Assembly: GCA_935421135.1 (NCBI GenBank)
Contig: OW285188.1
Coordinates: 15,353,233 to 15,417,232, forward strand
Direction: 5' to 3'
Length of the DNA stretch: 64,000 nt
Origin: Bugulina stolonifera
Lineage: Eukaryota; Bryozoa; Gymnolaemata; Cheilostomatida; Bugulidae
Position numbers and translations under genes: made by a program. Below the pieces are notes generated by a model that was not told the origin of the DNA, did no database searches, and worked only from the letters and a program-made list of their open reading frames with translations. Below are positions 37,901 to 51,700 of this stretch, piece after piece (position 1 is the first letter of the stretch; each line of letters opens with the position of its first letter).

Positions 37901-39141
37901 ACATTTTATTTTTCATTGCTTTGCTAGGGGTGGACTTCTACACAGGTCATAGCAGGATGTATTCTTACGGTGATATCATTTCTGTTCCTGGGTCCCTTGT
38001 CACCACTGATGTCACCGTTTACGTGAGTAACCACTGCATATCATGGGAGCAAGTTTCTCTTATTAAATGTTGCATTTGTTGAAACAAACATGAAGCATTA
38101 TTTTTCAAAATGGTCCTCTCAAATTATAAAAGGACTACTTTTAGAGTTACAAGATGGCTTGCAAGGAGTTGTTCTGTCTTGGGGGCACAACTACAAACAA
38201 AAGGTTCACATAATTTGAACTAACTAGTACCTAAGGCTACAGTTAGTCATGCAAAGCTTATGGTTCCTGTAATTAAGTTCCCCTTATTGAAATGAGAGGG
38301 TGCTGTAGAGCAGTTACTACAAGTCATGCAATACCAAATGTACATTGACATATCTTACAAACTCTTACAGGTTGGGTGGTATAGCTGGATGCCTCGTACT
38401 GCTAGGAATTGGGATTACTTGTATGCTGGTTCCTGGATGTTCTCTCCTCACAGAAATTACAAGGTAATACAACTACGTATATATGCAATGCTGGCCTACT
38501 GTACTGTACCCTTGTTAATAATATAAACTACATGAGTGTACTCTTCTCACTAGTGTTGCATGCATCCCAAAAGTTGCCAAGCATGTTTCTGAAGGCAAAT
38601 CATTCAAATCATTTAAAATACAATTAGATGTTTTCCTATTGACAGGTCTACAGATGTCAGAGGCATAACCGGTGTGTTCAACATAGCATGTACAACAGGT
38701 TCATGCATGGGGCCTCTCATAGCAGGCTGCATGTACACCTTTAGCGGACTTGTCAACATGGAGCACATACCTGACAAGGTGGACATAACTCACCTGTCCA
38801 GCTTTCAACTAATCATGTCCACCAATGTCATCATCATCATGGTAGTGGTAAGTAGTAAAAATATTCATTACCAATTTGAATTACTACTGAAGCTCTAGAG
38901 AGCAACTTTAGCTCTACCACATTGCTGGAAGTAAGTTGTGGTTTGCTATTCACTATCTGTTATGCCGAGATTATTGTTGTTACTATTTAACTATACTTTG
39001 CATTTGACAGATTTAAATGTAGATTTATTCTTCTTACAGGGCGTGCTGTTTGCTCTCTACATGCTGACAAGGAAGTTAAGAGAAAAACCTAAGTACCAGC
39101 TACCAACAGAGACAAGTCATCTGCTATACAACTTGTATTGA
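34965..39141 (+). CDS. Major facilitator transporter, SLC18B1-like, 10 exons, 444 residues
   Basis: Exons: 34965-35180, 35579-35652, 36031-36187, 36315-36383, 37015-37245, 37582-37677, 37928-38022, 38371-38463, 38646-38847, 39040-39141. They total 1,335 bases and all phases join. The protein has many hydrophobic segments (for example LLIIGLVLCGASNILFG and VITFLVICCASMVL). It also has CVGLTFGPAIGGGLY, the G-x-x-x-GPxxGG motif C of proton antiporters of the vesicular amine transporter type. Length and motif fit the SLC18B1 family, which in vertebrates exports polyamines into vesicles; the substrate here is inferred, not shown. The start at 34965 is the first ATG before the first helix. An AATAAA at 39179-39184 follows the stop by 38 bases. 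The gene is convergent with the helicase gene on the other strand. Confidence 0.85.
36612..36711. repeat. Inverted repeat with GAGGACAACTCC arms
   Basis: GAGGACAACTCC at 36612-36623 and GGAGTTGTTCCCTC at 36698-36711 are inverted copies separated by about 75 bases. They lie in the intron of the transporter gene between exons 4 and 5. Confidence 0.5.
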
Positions 39142-39299
39142 TGTGGGAAATGAGATATTTATTTTTTATATAATTTGTAATAAAAGTGCTTACTTAGTAA
39201 AACTCACTGTACATAATCTTAAAAAGACCAGATAGCATTGCTTACATTGTTTATTATTATACAATATGTTAGACCTATAACCAACACCTTTAATACAGA

Positions 39300-39545
39300 A
39301 CCATCTGCCATCTACATGTTGACACCGAAGCTAAAAGGAAAGCCTCAGTCTCAGAGACCAGCCGAGACCAGCCGAGACTAAGACCAGCCGAGACCAGCCG
39401 AGACTAAGACCAGCCAAGACCAGCTGAGACCAGCCGAGACCAAGACCAGCCGAGACCAAGACCAGCCGAGACCAGGACCAGCCGAGACCAGGACCAGCCG
39501 AGACCAAGACCAGCCATCTGCTACACAACTTGTATTGATGTGAGC
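39300..39545 (+). pseudogene. Decayed duplicate of the transporter's last exon, expanded by a minisatellite
   Basis: The start (CATCTACATGTTGACACCGA, 39310-39329) matches the last coding exon at about 39056. The end (CATCTGCTACACAACTTGTA, 39513-39532, then TTGATGTG) matches that exon's stop region at about 39118-39145. Between them, the copy of the GAGACAAG segment has grown into about 150 bases of AGACCAGCCG-type units (39355-39510). The frame is broken. The repeat creates a false Trp/Ser/Leu-rich open frame on the minus strand. Confidence 0.75.
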
Positions 39546-39735
39546 TGTGCTCATGTGGTACAAGGGAAACCTTGAGGTCTGATTGGCACTGTTGTAGTAG
39601 TAGTCCTGACAACCGCCAATTTATCATAAATATTATCTTCTATTCACATTTGAAAAGCACAAAAAAATCTATGTCTATGTCTAATACTAAAATATCTTGT
39701 ACATTTAGTTACTATACCAAGCATGAGTAGACAAC

Positions 39736-42700
39736 TCAGTGTTCTTGTATCTCTTGTTGATAGTCCACGCCTACATAGCAGCAGTTACTGATGCAGTAGT
39801 CTATCAGATGCTTCCAATACACGTCCTATAAATACAATTTACAACAAAGTCTAATGTTACTTGTACTAGAGATCTAATGGTATCCCAACAATATCTAGGT
39901 ATATACATTTCTGTACCTTTTCAACCAAGAATGGCTTATGTGACCCAGCAGTTTACACCCTTACATGGATACCAATATCCAGAGAAACTTCTCTCACGGC
40001 AAAGTGCAAGCAAGAAACACTTGCCCACCAGACTACTACTCGTAATACATTCTATACCGTTACTAACACTTGGGTCCCATGAAGTTTTCTAAATGCTTGG
40101 ATAAAACATTCCCACTAGACGCAAAAATATTAATATGGGGCACCTTTACCATTTTTTAACACAAATGTCCATTTTAGTTAAATAAATCATTTATCCATTG
40201 CAAAGTTTTTGATCGAATTGCCAAGTAATGGCTTTAGATTCGAAGTTATCCTACCACAACTCTAAGTGAGGACAACTCTTAACATGAACAAATTATACTA
40301 CATGTAGTAACTTCACACTTACTTGACATAGTATGCAAGGGTTTCCTACTACAATAAGTAACGCCTGGGCACGGCTGATGGATACATTGAACCTCTTGGA
40401 GTTGCTCAGGAAACCCAGTGATTGGATGGTAGTGTTACCCAGAGCGTCAACACCTTCTGTTCGCGACCGAACCTGTAATGGAAAGAATCTTGATTCAAAT
40501 TGACTCAAGCTACAAATTTTACAGTTAACCAAGTACAGATGCCTGAATGGTAGTAAGTACTGCAACAAAATGCATTGCTTCACAATAATAAACCTACAGT
40601 AGCAGTAACGTGTACCGACTGACAAGTTAACAGAATACCACAAACATGCAAGCTCTATAACATAATTATGCCTAACAGAACAACATTATGTAGCCTACAT
40701 GTATTACACAGTGTATAGCACACAGGTATAGACAAGACTATATTAAGAAAGTACAATATCAAAGATTCAAAACACTAGATATAGTTTCTATAAACATGTA
40801 AAAGCTACCTTGTTGACTATCCTAAGACTAGACCAAAGTCCTTATAAGATTAAAGGACTTTGGCTGGCACTGACTGCATCTGGTAACTATTATAACTGTA
40901 CTAGTGATGAATAAGATGGACCTTCCTTATATAACAGGAGAATAGCTTTATAGCCAGTAGCTATTTAAAGCTATTTAAAGCTATAAAGCTATTTAAAGCA
41001 TAGGATATTCTCTCCAAGCCTCAAGCTGTTCAGCAAACATCAAAGGTACACTACAGGTTATTACACATTCACAATGAAACATACCGTAGATACTATAATA
41101 GCTTTTCTTTCCTGGCCTTGAAACTCTTCAACGGAACCAACCTTGACCTCAGGGTCAATTCCGACACACTGCATCATCTGTCTGATCTTCTCTACCTGTG
41201 AAAGAGTAGTATAATAAAACACACATGGGCATGAAGGGTTGTCCTCTCCCAACTTTGGTCTCCCCATTTCTCTCTTAGAGTGCGATGCACTTTTTCCAAA
41301 CTTTCGGCCTGTTTTTGAGCCAAATAACTTTTTCACAAACTATAGTTTTTTTCACCATCTTCAAACAAACTTGAAGTCCCAGATTGCCCTACTGGCACCT
41401 TGAGAGAAGAGAAAGATCAAAATTAGGAGAAGAGGACTTTTTAGAATCATTAGCTTGAGTGCCTATGGTCACACAGCCCTTCTCCTCCAACATAATATGG
41501 TGCATTCTATAAAAATTCATACCAATGATTAATAACTAGCTCACATGCCTGTATATACCTTATACATCACGTATGTTTGTCTATGTACATGTGCATTAAG
41601 TTAATAGATACACAAGGTAAACATCCTGTTTACTTTATATACATCAGCATGACTAAGTAGTTGCATGTATATAACACACAATGACATAGAGTAGGTTGGG
41701 AGGATACCTGCTTCCTGTAAGGTGTGATAACTCCAACCTCCTCCACACTGCATAGCTTGAGGACAGCCTTGAGATACTTGACTACCTGTACAACCTCTAC
41801 AGCGTTAAACCATGAGGGGTTGTTCCCCTCCCTCAACTCTTCACCCTACAGTTAACATAGTAGGACATAGTACAATCATGTAGGTAGGGGGTTACATTAT
41901 ATAAGATTTCATTCATGCATAGACTGGTATACATCATGTATCAATGTATATTATAGTTCCAACACGACTAAATATATACTACGCAAAAGGGCTAACTAAC
42001 TTTTTGTGCATAGAAATTAATTCTACATGTAAACAATATAAAAAATATATAATAGGTTACATCAGTGAATTCAGCATGATATTATATGCAATCATTATTT
42101 TATACTTTTCCAATAAATGACAATTCGTTTTTTATGAGCCTAATCATGTTCTCTTGAGTTCAATCAACTGCAGGTACTACTACACTATCTTGTCAGTGTA
42201 CCTGCGGCATACTACCTCAGCCTATGCACTACATAATCACTAATTACTTACTAAAAGTAGGACAATCCCAACCTGAATTCACATGAAACAGCTGAATAGA
42301 TTATTATAGCGTGATGAACTAAACCTATCTCCAATATAACATTGTCATTGACTTTATTTGTGATGTCCAATGTATTTAGTGTGTTAAAGTTTCATTTATA
42401 TTGAAATTATCAAATAATTTATATTGATTACTTTATTTCATCCTACTGCATGCCATCAAACACAGCAGTCTGTCAGCGTATAAGTATTACAAGGGTACAA
42501 CTGTATGTAGCCTAAAACTATATATGATCATAATTATGGTGTACATGTCAACGTGTATTAATATAATGTCATATGACTGTATTATATTACTCATCGGCTA
42601 TATACTGTAGGCTGTAGCCAAGTCACACGCACAAGTACACATACATTACATACCACTCAGATACATACTGATTATCTGCTGCCAACCCACTTGATCATGT

Positions 42701-45700
42701 GTCACATATGAATATTGTAACGAGTGATAACTCAGGTCTCTGATAACACTAAATAACTAGCCATACACATTGTACTATGAACCTGATGTGGGTGTGTCTC
42801 CACAAAACTACATGTAGTTCTACCAACATACAATGTAATATGGCATACCATACATGCTGATAAGAAAATCCAACATGCATGTATAACATTGCCTGTACCT
42901 GCAGTCCATGGAATATTATAGGTTTCTGGGCAGATGGCAGCACATCCATGTGTTGTAGAGAGTATGCAGTAGCACCTGCACATACTATCAACTCATTGTC
43001 GTAGAAGAGCTGAGAGTATAGGGAGAGAATAAAGGGGTGTGCCCTATAGTTCCTCAGCAGCTTCGTTACCTGACAATATTTATATTACAACAAATTAATT
43101 AAAATGTAGAACACTACAATGATTTCAAAAGACTCTCAGATTTCCATTTGTGATTGTGACATTCACTTCACCCCAAGTGGTAATGGTAGCACAGTTACAG
43201 TTTAATACAATCTAGGAGTTGTCTACTCCACATGCACAATGTATTGTATAGTTACAGCATGCTGCTATCCATCTATTTATAATAATAAAGCTTTAACAAG
43301 TCAAGTACTAACAAATTAGTTACTCTAATAAGTGCTCAAGCAGCTGAAGTATTACTGAGTAAAGCATTGTAAAGTAAGTAAAGCTATATGATATGTACTA
43401 CTAGAAGAAGAATCTGTATAGAGCATGAGTAATTTATAGATATAAATACATTTATAACCAGATAAATACTACTATATGATGGCAACCCACCAGGTTAGGA
43501 TCATAGTTTGAATGCCCATGGAACTTGTCACTATGTTTCTGATAAGGAGGGTGGTTCATGACCCTCTCTAACAAAGACATGGATAGCCCGCAGTTCTCTG
43601 AGATCTGGGACTTGACTACAGCTCCCAGCTGTTTGTGATCTCCTGCCAGCACTATACTACCCTCAGGGTTGGCTGCTATAAGTGATATGGGAATGAGGCA
43701 CTCTGGCTCACTGGCCTGTCCAGCCTGCAAAGAGAAGATAACTACTGTAATATAAAATATTACAACATCTACAAATGTAAGAGTCATGTGGGGCCACTTG
43801 TATAATTTTTACTATCTAACATATTCATGCTGCAGGAATTAAAAGTATAACATAGAATGTATAATATGTGAATATATACATGTATGATTTATATACATTT
43901 CTTTGTACATATGAAATGGGTATAGATCATTGCTACGTCCTACATGTATGTACTGTACACCATTTATCAGTTTAGAAGAGTTCTAAAAACTGATGCTGTG
44001 AAGAGTATGATTATTACAAGCTATGGGTGTCTCCTGAGATATAATATACTATGGCAGCCACAACCTGCATGTTACAATCAATTACACTGACATAATACAG
44101 TCATACAGTTGTCTAAAGAATGAATAGTATACCATATCAAACAATTATTTATCCTTTTAGCCATTTACAACTATAAACCTACATGGTGTATCTCTCAGCA
44201 ATACAATGTTTTCTTAGTCTGGGCAATCAAACAATACATTTGGCAGGAAATGAACATAACATGGAGATGAGCAGTATATAAATTATGATATGTACAACTT
44301 ATTATAGCATTGATATCTAACATGAAAAGATTCAATACATATATAAATGTAGACGTAGAGGTATGTTACTCCTATGGGTGTAATCTAAACAGTTTAGTAT
44401 CAGACCAAAGCCTCACAAATTGGTTATTTTATTACATGCTAACTGCATTGTATACACCAGTCTATGTATTATGGGTAGAACTGGAGTACAAGATAACATA
44501 ACATGCAGTTATATGCAATAAAATACACATCTAACAGACATCACTGTCTGAGGTAGTATATCACACTATTGATACTAGTTACACTATATTGTATATAATG
44601 TATATATAGACACTAGTTACTTGATATACAATACTTATATTATACATAATAAGGTTGACATACCTCATCTATGAACACATGGGAGAAGTGCTTAGTACTC
44701 AGACCCAATCCAAACAACATACCAGCACTTACACATGTGCTGACTATTACTCTATGCTCTGCTATTAGGGGCAGGTGCTGACCGTCCCTACAATACTTTC
44801 GTATATCCTCAGGCAATGACTACAAAATACAATAAGAGATATCCAAATGCAATTATAGACCACAGGCTAGTAAATGTGATTACTGATCAGAATCAAAGTA
44901 CAATGTATATAATTATATATATATATGTAGTATTATCAAGTTGTTTTATACATTTATACATGCATATGGTAATACCTAATAAGATACATGTAAAAACAGT
45001 CTCATCACCATTCAAGTGAAGAGTAGACTCTGTCATACACACACCATACTTGCCAAGCTCATTGGATGAACTATACATTGTATATTTTGGTCATGTCTCC
45101 TAAAGAATCAGGAAGACTTGACAAGTATGCACTAAACACATTTCACCAATTTGACACTCTGGTTTTTCACTAGTGACTGAAAAATGGCACCTAAAGTCCT
45201 GTAATTTGTCTTTCCTGTGATTTTACATCTAATAACTTGAGATTTGATTATACTCTTACCCTATATACACTATTCACTCTGTTTTGTTACAATCAACTGG
45301 TGATGAGAGAGGACAACTCCCTAACAGACATGTCATGCAGGATTTTATTTTGTTGAACTTGTATCTGCTAGACATGCACAGCTTCAGTTTTACAATACTG
45401 AGTGATGGTTTATGATACGCTTTAGTTATAAATGGTTGCATAGAAGAGTCATGGGGGAATAACTCTATTATCCTATTACAATGGATGGATTGTAATATGA
45501 AACACAGACACTGGATGTGAGATAAAGGGAAGGTCATGTATAAGTCATCATTATTAAAGTCGCAGTTGTTCCTTTGATATATTATAACCTGCAGTGTGCC
45601 CCTGAGTCTATACAGATATTCATATAATACCAGTATGTATGTGGTATGCAGTAGTGTGTGCTGCTTTGATATGTCTTGTGTACTATAAGCAGAGTTGGGT

Positions 45701-48700
45701 CCAAGTCGACTTGCAAGTCGACAAGTCAAGTCATTTCTAAAATTTTTGAGGCAAGTCAAGTCGAAGTCAAGTCAGTGCTGCCTCAAGTCAAGTCAAGTCA
45801 AGTAACTTCTAAAATTTTGAAGGCAAGTCAAGTCGAAGTCAAGTCAGTGATGCCTCAAGTCAAGTCAAGTCAAGTCAGCTGTCATGCAAGTCACAAGTCA
45901 AGTCAAGTCAAAGTCAAGTCAAGTCGAAATGCAAGTCAAGTGGAAGACAACTTCAAAAAATTTTACATTTTCCAAAACATCATTTTTCGTTTAGTAGGCA
46001 TTTCAATCCATGAAAAACCTATGGCAAGGTGTAGCAGGGCATGTACATGTATGTTATGCAATCATGGTAAAGAACTAGTCTATATAAGTAGTATTATTGG
46101 CACTACGGTCGAGACTGGTCATATAGTATTATATACTGTATATTGTAATGGTGATGCAGTGTTACATAGCATGTAAACAGCACATGGTACAGCACAGAGC
46201 CAGTCCTGCAATTTAACTCTAGTAATTATTGCACTGTACATTGTATTCACTACTTACACTACACCTAGGCTACACTTACACTACTTGCGCTGTGTGTACT
46301 TGTGACTATGCATTGTCGTTGTGTAGTCTCACGTACACACAGCCTGAATTGTGTATCCTCATAGTTAACCTTGATATACTCTGAGTGCTGCTAGTAGCAC
46401 TGACCTAGTACAAATGATAAATAGGTATACAATTGAGACCTTTTTTCCATGTTGGCTAAACACTGTACAAAATTTTTATTTGCCAGATTGACTTGGCAGA
46501 ACCCAAGTCAAAATCACAAGTCATTCATGTGTCCAAGTCAAGTCAAGTCAAGTCACATTGATGTGCAAGTCAAAGTCAAGTCAGAATCACAAGTCATTCA
46601 TGTGTCCAAGTCAAGTCAAGTCAAGTCACATTGATGCGCAAGTCAAAGTCAAGTCAAGTCAGCAAGTTGGCAAGTCCAAGCCAAGTCGACTTGTGACTTG
46701 ACTTGACTTGGCAAGTCAAGTCAAATCTATGACTTGGACCCAGCTCTGACTATAAGTAGCACAAATAGCAATGTACCTGTATACTAACTGTCTAATATGT
46801 ATGATGGTTAGTATGAAAATGCTTATAAACTAATACAAGCACGTTGGGTGTTCATAGTTTTTATTTGGGTATGTTAATATTCTTAAAGAATTATTGTTAT
46901 CTTTATCACTGTGATCTGGGTAGGTATCCTCCCAGTACTGCTGCATGTTCAAGTGCAGTAAAATACTAACTAACATGGGTTATTTATATGGTCTTATTAA
47001 ATGCCTAGACTAATAGCTACAGTAATCAGTCTATTGTACATATACATGCTATTAACTTATATCTCACAGTTACTTCACTCTACCTGCACTCTCAATACAA
47101 TATCATCATACATGTATACATTGTATCTCGACACTTACATGTACATGGATGTTAGAGGAATTATTGCTTTATTATCATTATATGATCAGTAACTGTTAGT
47201 ATACCTCTAACAGCTACATAAACTACCCTATAATCATGTCTGTATCATTATTATACATGTACAATGTAGACTATGTCTACATGTAGTGAGGTTATTCTAC
47301 TTTTTTTACACCGAAGTATTTAAAAAGAAATGAATATATGAGTTTCCCACGATATTTAAAGGAAACTAATTTCACCATAACAGAGTATGAACCTACTACA
47401 TAAGTACTGGACTAATAGATGATGTAATTGTGTTTGTTCTTTAATCCGTATAAAGACACATATATCAGACATACACACATTTATAGAGTGTAGTACACTT
47501 GAATATAGCTAATTAATGAGATGTGGGTGGAGGGGGACGACTGACGAGGTGAACGGACATCCAAATCAGTGGGTGTGGGATAAGTATAGTTCATTAGTGT
47601 TATCACTTGAGATAGATGCAGTCTTATAGCATAGATAGATGAATGATCATTACCATTTACATCACCATAGTTTTGACAGGATGTGATTACTGTACATCTT
47701 GTTTACAGGGAGACCTTGTTATGGACTGTATGTTGCTATGGTAACCATGTGAGCATGCTAAGGGTGTCTCCATGCATATATTACTGTATATCATAGACTA
47801 AGAGATTAGTGGATTTATACTCCCACGCATTTGCCTACCTACTTCTAGTAAAACATAGCATTCCCTTTTGCTGAGGTAATACTACCAGCTCCTACTAATG
47901 GTATTAGAGGAATGTATTATATCAAATGTATCCACATGGAGCTGTTCAGGGAATCACAATAATGAACAATTCATCATAGTGTCATGTAGCTACTGCATAT
48001 TTAGGTTACACCCACCATATTCTACATGTAGATTAATCTAATACTAATCTATGTGTACTTCTCGTGTTTCAAAGACACCCACTATGCTTAGTGACTCATG
48101 CAGCAAGATAAATTTACATAAAATTGTACATTTATAACAATAATTATCTGTTTTAATACATGACCCTTCTATAATAGGTCTGTGTGTTGCTAGTCACTAT
48201 TTTTATCTAACACCATTCTTTGGCATAACTAGTATGCAGTAAATGTTTGAACGCCTCCCTTTCTATTAATAATCTGATTATTAGTTGTTCATAACCAGTA
48301 TATGAATTATTACCTCACCAGCATCTGTTTACCTCATCTACTGTTGGAGAAGAGATTGACGATTGTACAGGTATGCAGTCATGCTGACGTTCTCTGTGAA
48401 GGTCATCTACTTTGGTAACATTTTATCTGCTGCTGGATTGTCGATTTAGTCTTCTAGTTTATAAATTTGTTGTAATACATTCATCAAAATTATAGTAACT
48501 GAGGCCATCCCAGCTAATGCAGCTAATTCTAGTATGTATATAGAACTGATAGATAGCTACACCTACACACACTATACTGTGCTCATGTACAAGTAAAATA
48601 TGCCTTATCAACACTTGGCAGTTTGCTTTAGGTTACACATCTGCCTGATATGCCGAGTAAGGTGTTAAGATTACGCGCGAGTACACGGCAGCTATCCATT

Positions 48701-51700
48701 GGTGTCAAGTTAAAGAACAAATTTATATCTTGTAACCTAGATATAAGTTCTGTGTTCTGAACAAACAGAGCTCTGAGAAACTTAGTTTCAACTGAATTTG
48801 TCTTGTATGAGATACTCATATTACCCCGGCACAATATACCAGCAGTGCTAGGTATAAAAGAGTAGTAGTATAACAAACCTCATCCTGCCTGCTGTACGAT
48901 ATTAACCTAACCAAACTGTTCTCTGGCCAATCAAAACTCTTCACCAGCTGAGTTGTCTGCAACACATACATACATTATACAGTCACTAATAGCCTACTGC
49001 TGACTATTGTATCACACCAGGTGCACCTATAAACTCATCCACCAAGTGGTGGCTTCTCAGAAACAACTTCAACCTAGTCAGATGAAATTCTAGTGAAATA
49101 ATTAAATTTTACCATTCAAAGGATTTGCCTACTGAGATGCACTGATTATGTCCATCAGCAGCCATTTAGATGAATGATAGACATATTGATGCGTAACCAT
49201 AGAGATGTGCCCATTCAAGTGCATATCAATGAATGATCATGGATACCAGATAGACTGTGACTAGTAACTACATACTACAAGATCTGCTGCACTGTTTGAT
49301 GGAGCACAGAAGAGGATTCTACTTCCTCTAACTCTATTGTAGACCTGTAGAACACTCTCCACCATCGTCACTGTCTTCCCGGTTCCTGTGGTAAAACAAT
49401 AGTGATTTTATACCCAAACTACTACATGCCTCCCTTAACGTTAATGGCCAATAGGCTACATGACGCATAATAATATTATAGGCGCTGAAATACATTACTC
49501 TAAAGTATCTAGACAGATCGAATAAACAGCCAAGTTTCAATTAAACTGATTATGCAGAATATAGATTACATGCAGTCAGCCGATGTGGAAGTAGTACATT
49601 GTGTAAAACAACATAGAGTAATATGACTATAATATACTAGACGAGGCTAGAGCATTGCTAACAGTACGCTACACTGTGGACTATGAGCTATTGGGGGTTC
49701 TACCAGTTATTGTACAACTACCATACCTGGAGGTCCAAATATAACATGAGGAAAGGGACGGCACTTGGCCTCTAGAACACGTCTCACACCGAGGCTCTGC
49801 TCCTGATTTAGGGCTTTATTGAACAGCCATTTATCTCCCCCTTCATTGCATATGTTTGATCTCAGAATACTGCCCCGGACTGAAACATAGTTAGGAAATA
49901 GCCCTGCAAATGAGAAAACATAAGTGTGTTAGTCCAAGTTCAACATTACATGGTAAGTCAGCATGCTGCTACAATGTGCATGGCCATCACAGTAAAACTA
50001 CGGCTCACCATGTAAAACTATGACATGGCCATACACATTAGAGTTTATATCAGTTTTGTTCATCTGGTACATGCATGTACTTTAAGGTACAATATATAAA
50101 TTGTATATATAAAATGCTAAATGTTGTTAATATTGACCAAGCCCCCCCCCCCCTCAACAGAATACCATGAATTAAATAAGAATACATGTATAAGAGTTAA
50201 ATAAAGTAAACCTGAGCATTGATACAGAAATACAACATCTGCATGTACAGCATATACACATGCATGTAGCCAAATTATACAAAGTCAGAGCAGTATAATT
50301 TTATAGTATGTCTCCTGCGAAAACTGTAAACATGTTATGTTTACTTTTATAGACTATGTAAGTGTTTCTATTCATTCATTTCAATGCGTTATTGTCCTGA
50401 GATTTTTTGTACCACAGAAAACCTAAATTTTCTGTAGGCTGACATGTACACCTATGCACTTGTCTTCTATATGCCAGTGGTCCTCATCTACTAGCATGGC
50501 AACTTCATTATCAGTATGTATGTAGGTGAAGTACAGTTAGATAAAATAAATGCATTTCTTATCAATACTGTCTGCACCAACTACATAGCCTATGCTAGTC
50601 AGCACACTGCCCTGTGCAGCTGCTACCTCCCCACTAGGCCTAATGCATTTGCTTATAGTAAATAACTCTGACCAACTAATCAGGGTATTATCTATCAGTT
50701 AATTAGGCTGGTATTATTATTCCATTTATGTTGCTGCTGCATGATCGAGAAATTTTGCAAGCAGTTGGATGGATGTTACAACAAGCAATAGGTAAGGCAT
50801 CATTAGCCATTAGGTAGTCAGTGTGGAACCTTCATAGATTGGCCAAATAAATGTATTTATTTACAAGTATATCATGGAAACAGTGATGCAGTAAATAGTA
50901 GTAGTTAGAAAAAATAGTAAAATATCCTTTAAATCTTTTTAAAAACAGGTCAAGGTAAAGTGATAGAGCAGACGATATCGAGTTAGATCAGCAAAGTATA
51001 CAATGTGACAGAAACATGTAGATTGTATATTTTAATACGCCTTGTTTATCACAATACATCGCTAGTGATGAGGTATGTATAGTCTAGTTCCAAGGTTTGG
51101 TTTGAGGAGAAAGTTCATGAAGCTAACCCCGCAGATATATAATAAGCTAAGGTATTGCGCTTTCCTAGCAAATGCACCAAATAATCTCTACAATCTACGT
51201 GTCCAACAATAACGCATATGTCACATGATCATCGGGAGCAGTCAGTATATTATGTTGTAGTTCGAGGATAAATTAGTGATTTTACAACTTTCTGCAGGTC
51301 GTTAAGGCGGAAGTGATCATTCCGAACACACTCATTGCACAGCTGGCCAGACTGAAGACGAGCAGAGTGATATGAATGTTTTGTGTCTCCTTGTTAGCCA
51401 AACAGCCATGAAATACTATACCATCTCGACATCTGTAAACTCGCAGTGCGTAGATCCAGACCATGGCAGCAGCTGCACTAGCTGCTACTGTCGCTCCCAT
51501 TAGGTAGAACACTTCGACTTTCTTATTGCTTGAGCAGCAGACAGTTAGAACTCCAATTACTCCATTTAGAACCACCAAGAGTCCGATTAACACAGGACCA
51601 AAAGCGTTTATGTTGTCATACTTGGTACTTCCAGCTGCTTGAGTCGTCTCATAGAAACTTTTACCAACCAATCCAACGACAACCACTCCAGCCACTATCT

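Noticed and set aside
39331..39627. 98-codon minus frame rich in Trp, Ser and Leu
   Set aside because: Translation of the minisatellite in the decayed exon copy.
45274..45759. 161-codon minus-strand frame
   Set aside because: It runs into the CAAGT array at the left end of the hAT-like element and shows no domain; the rest lies in helicase intron.
45676..46176. 166-codon plus-strand frame
   Set aside because: Mostly translation of CAAGT pentamers ([13 protein letters not shown]) inside the hAT-like element.
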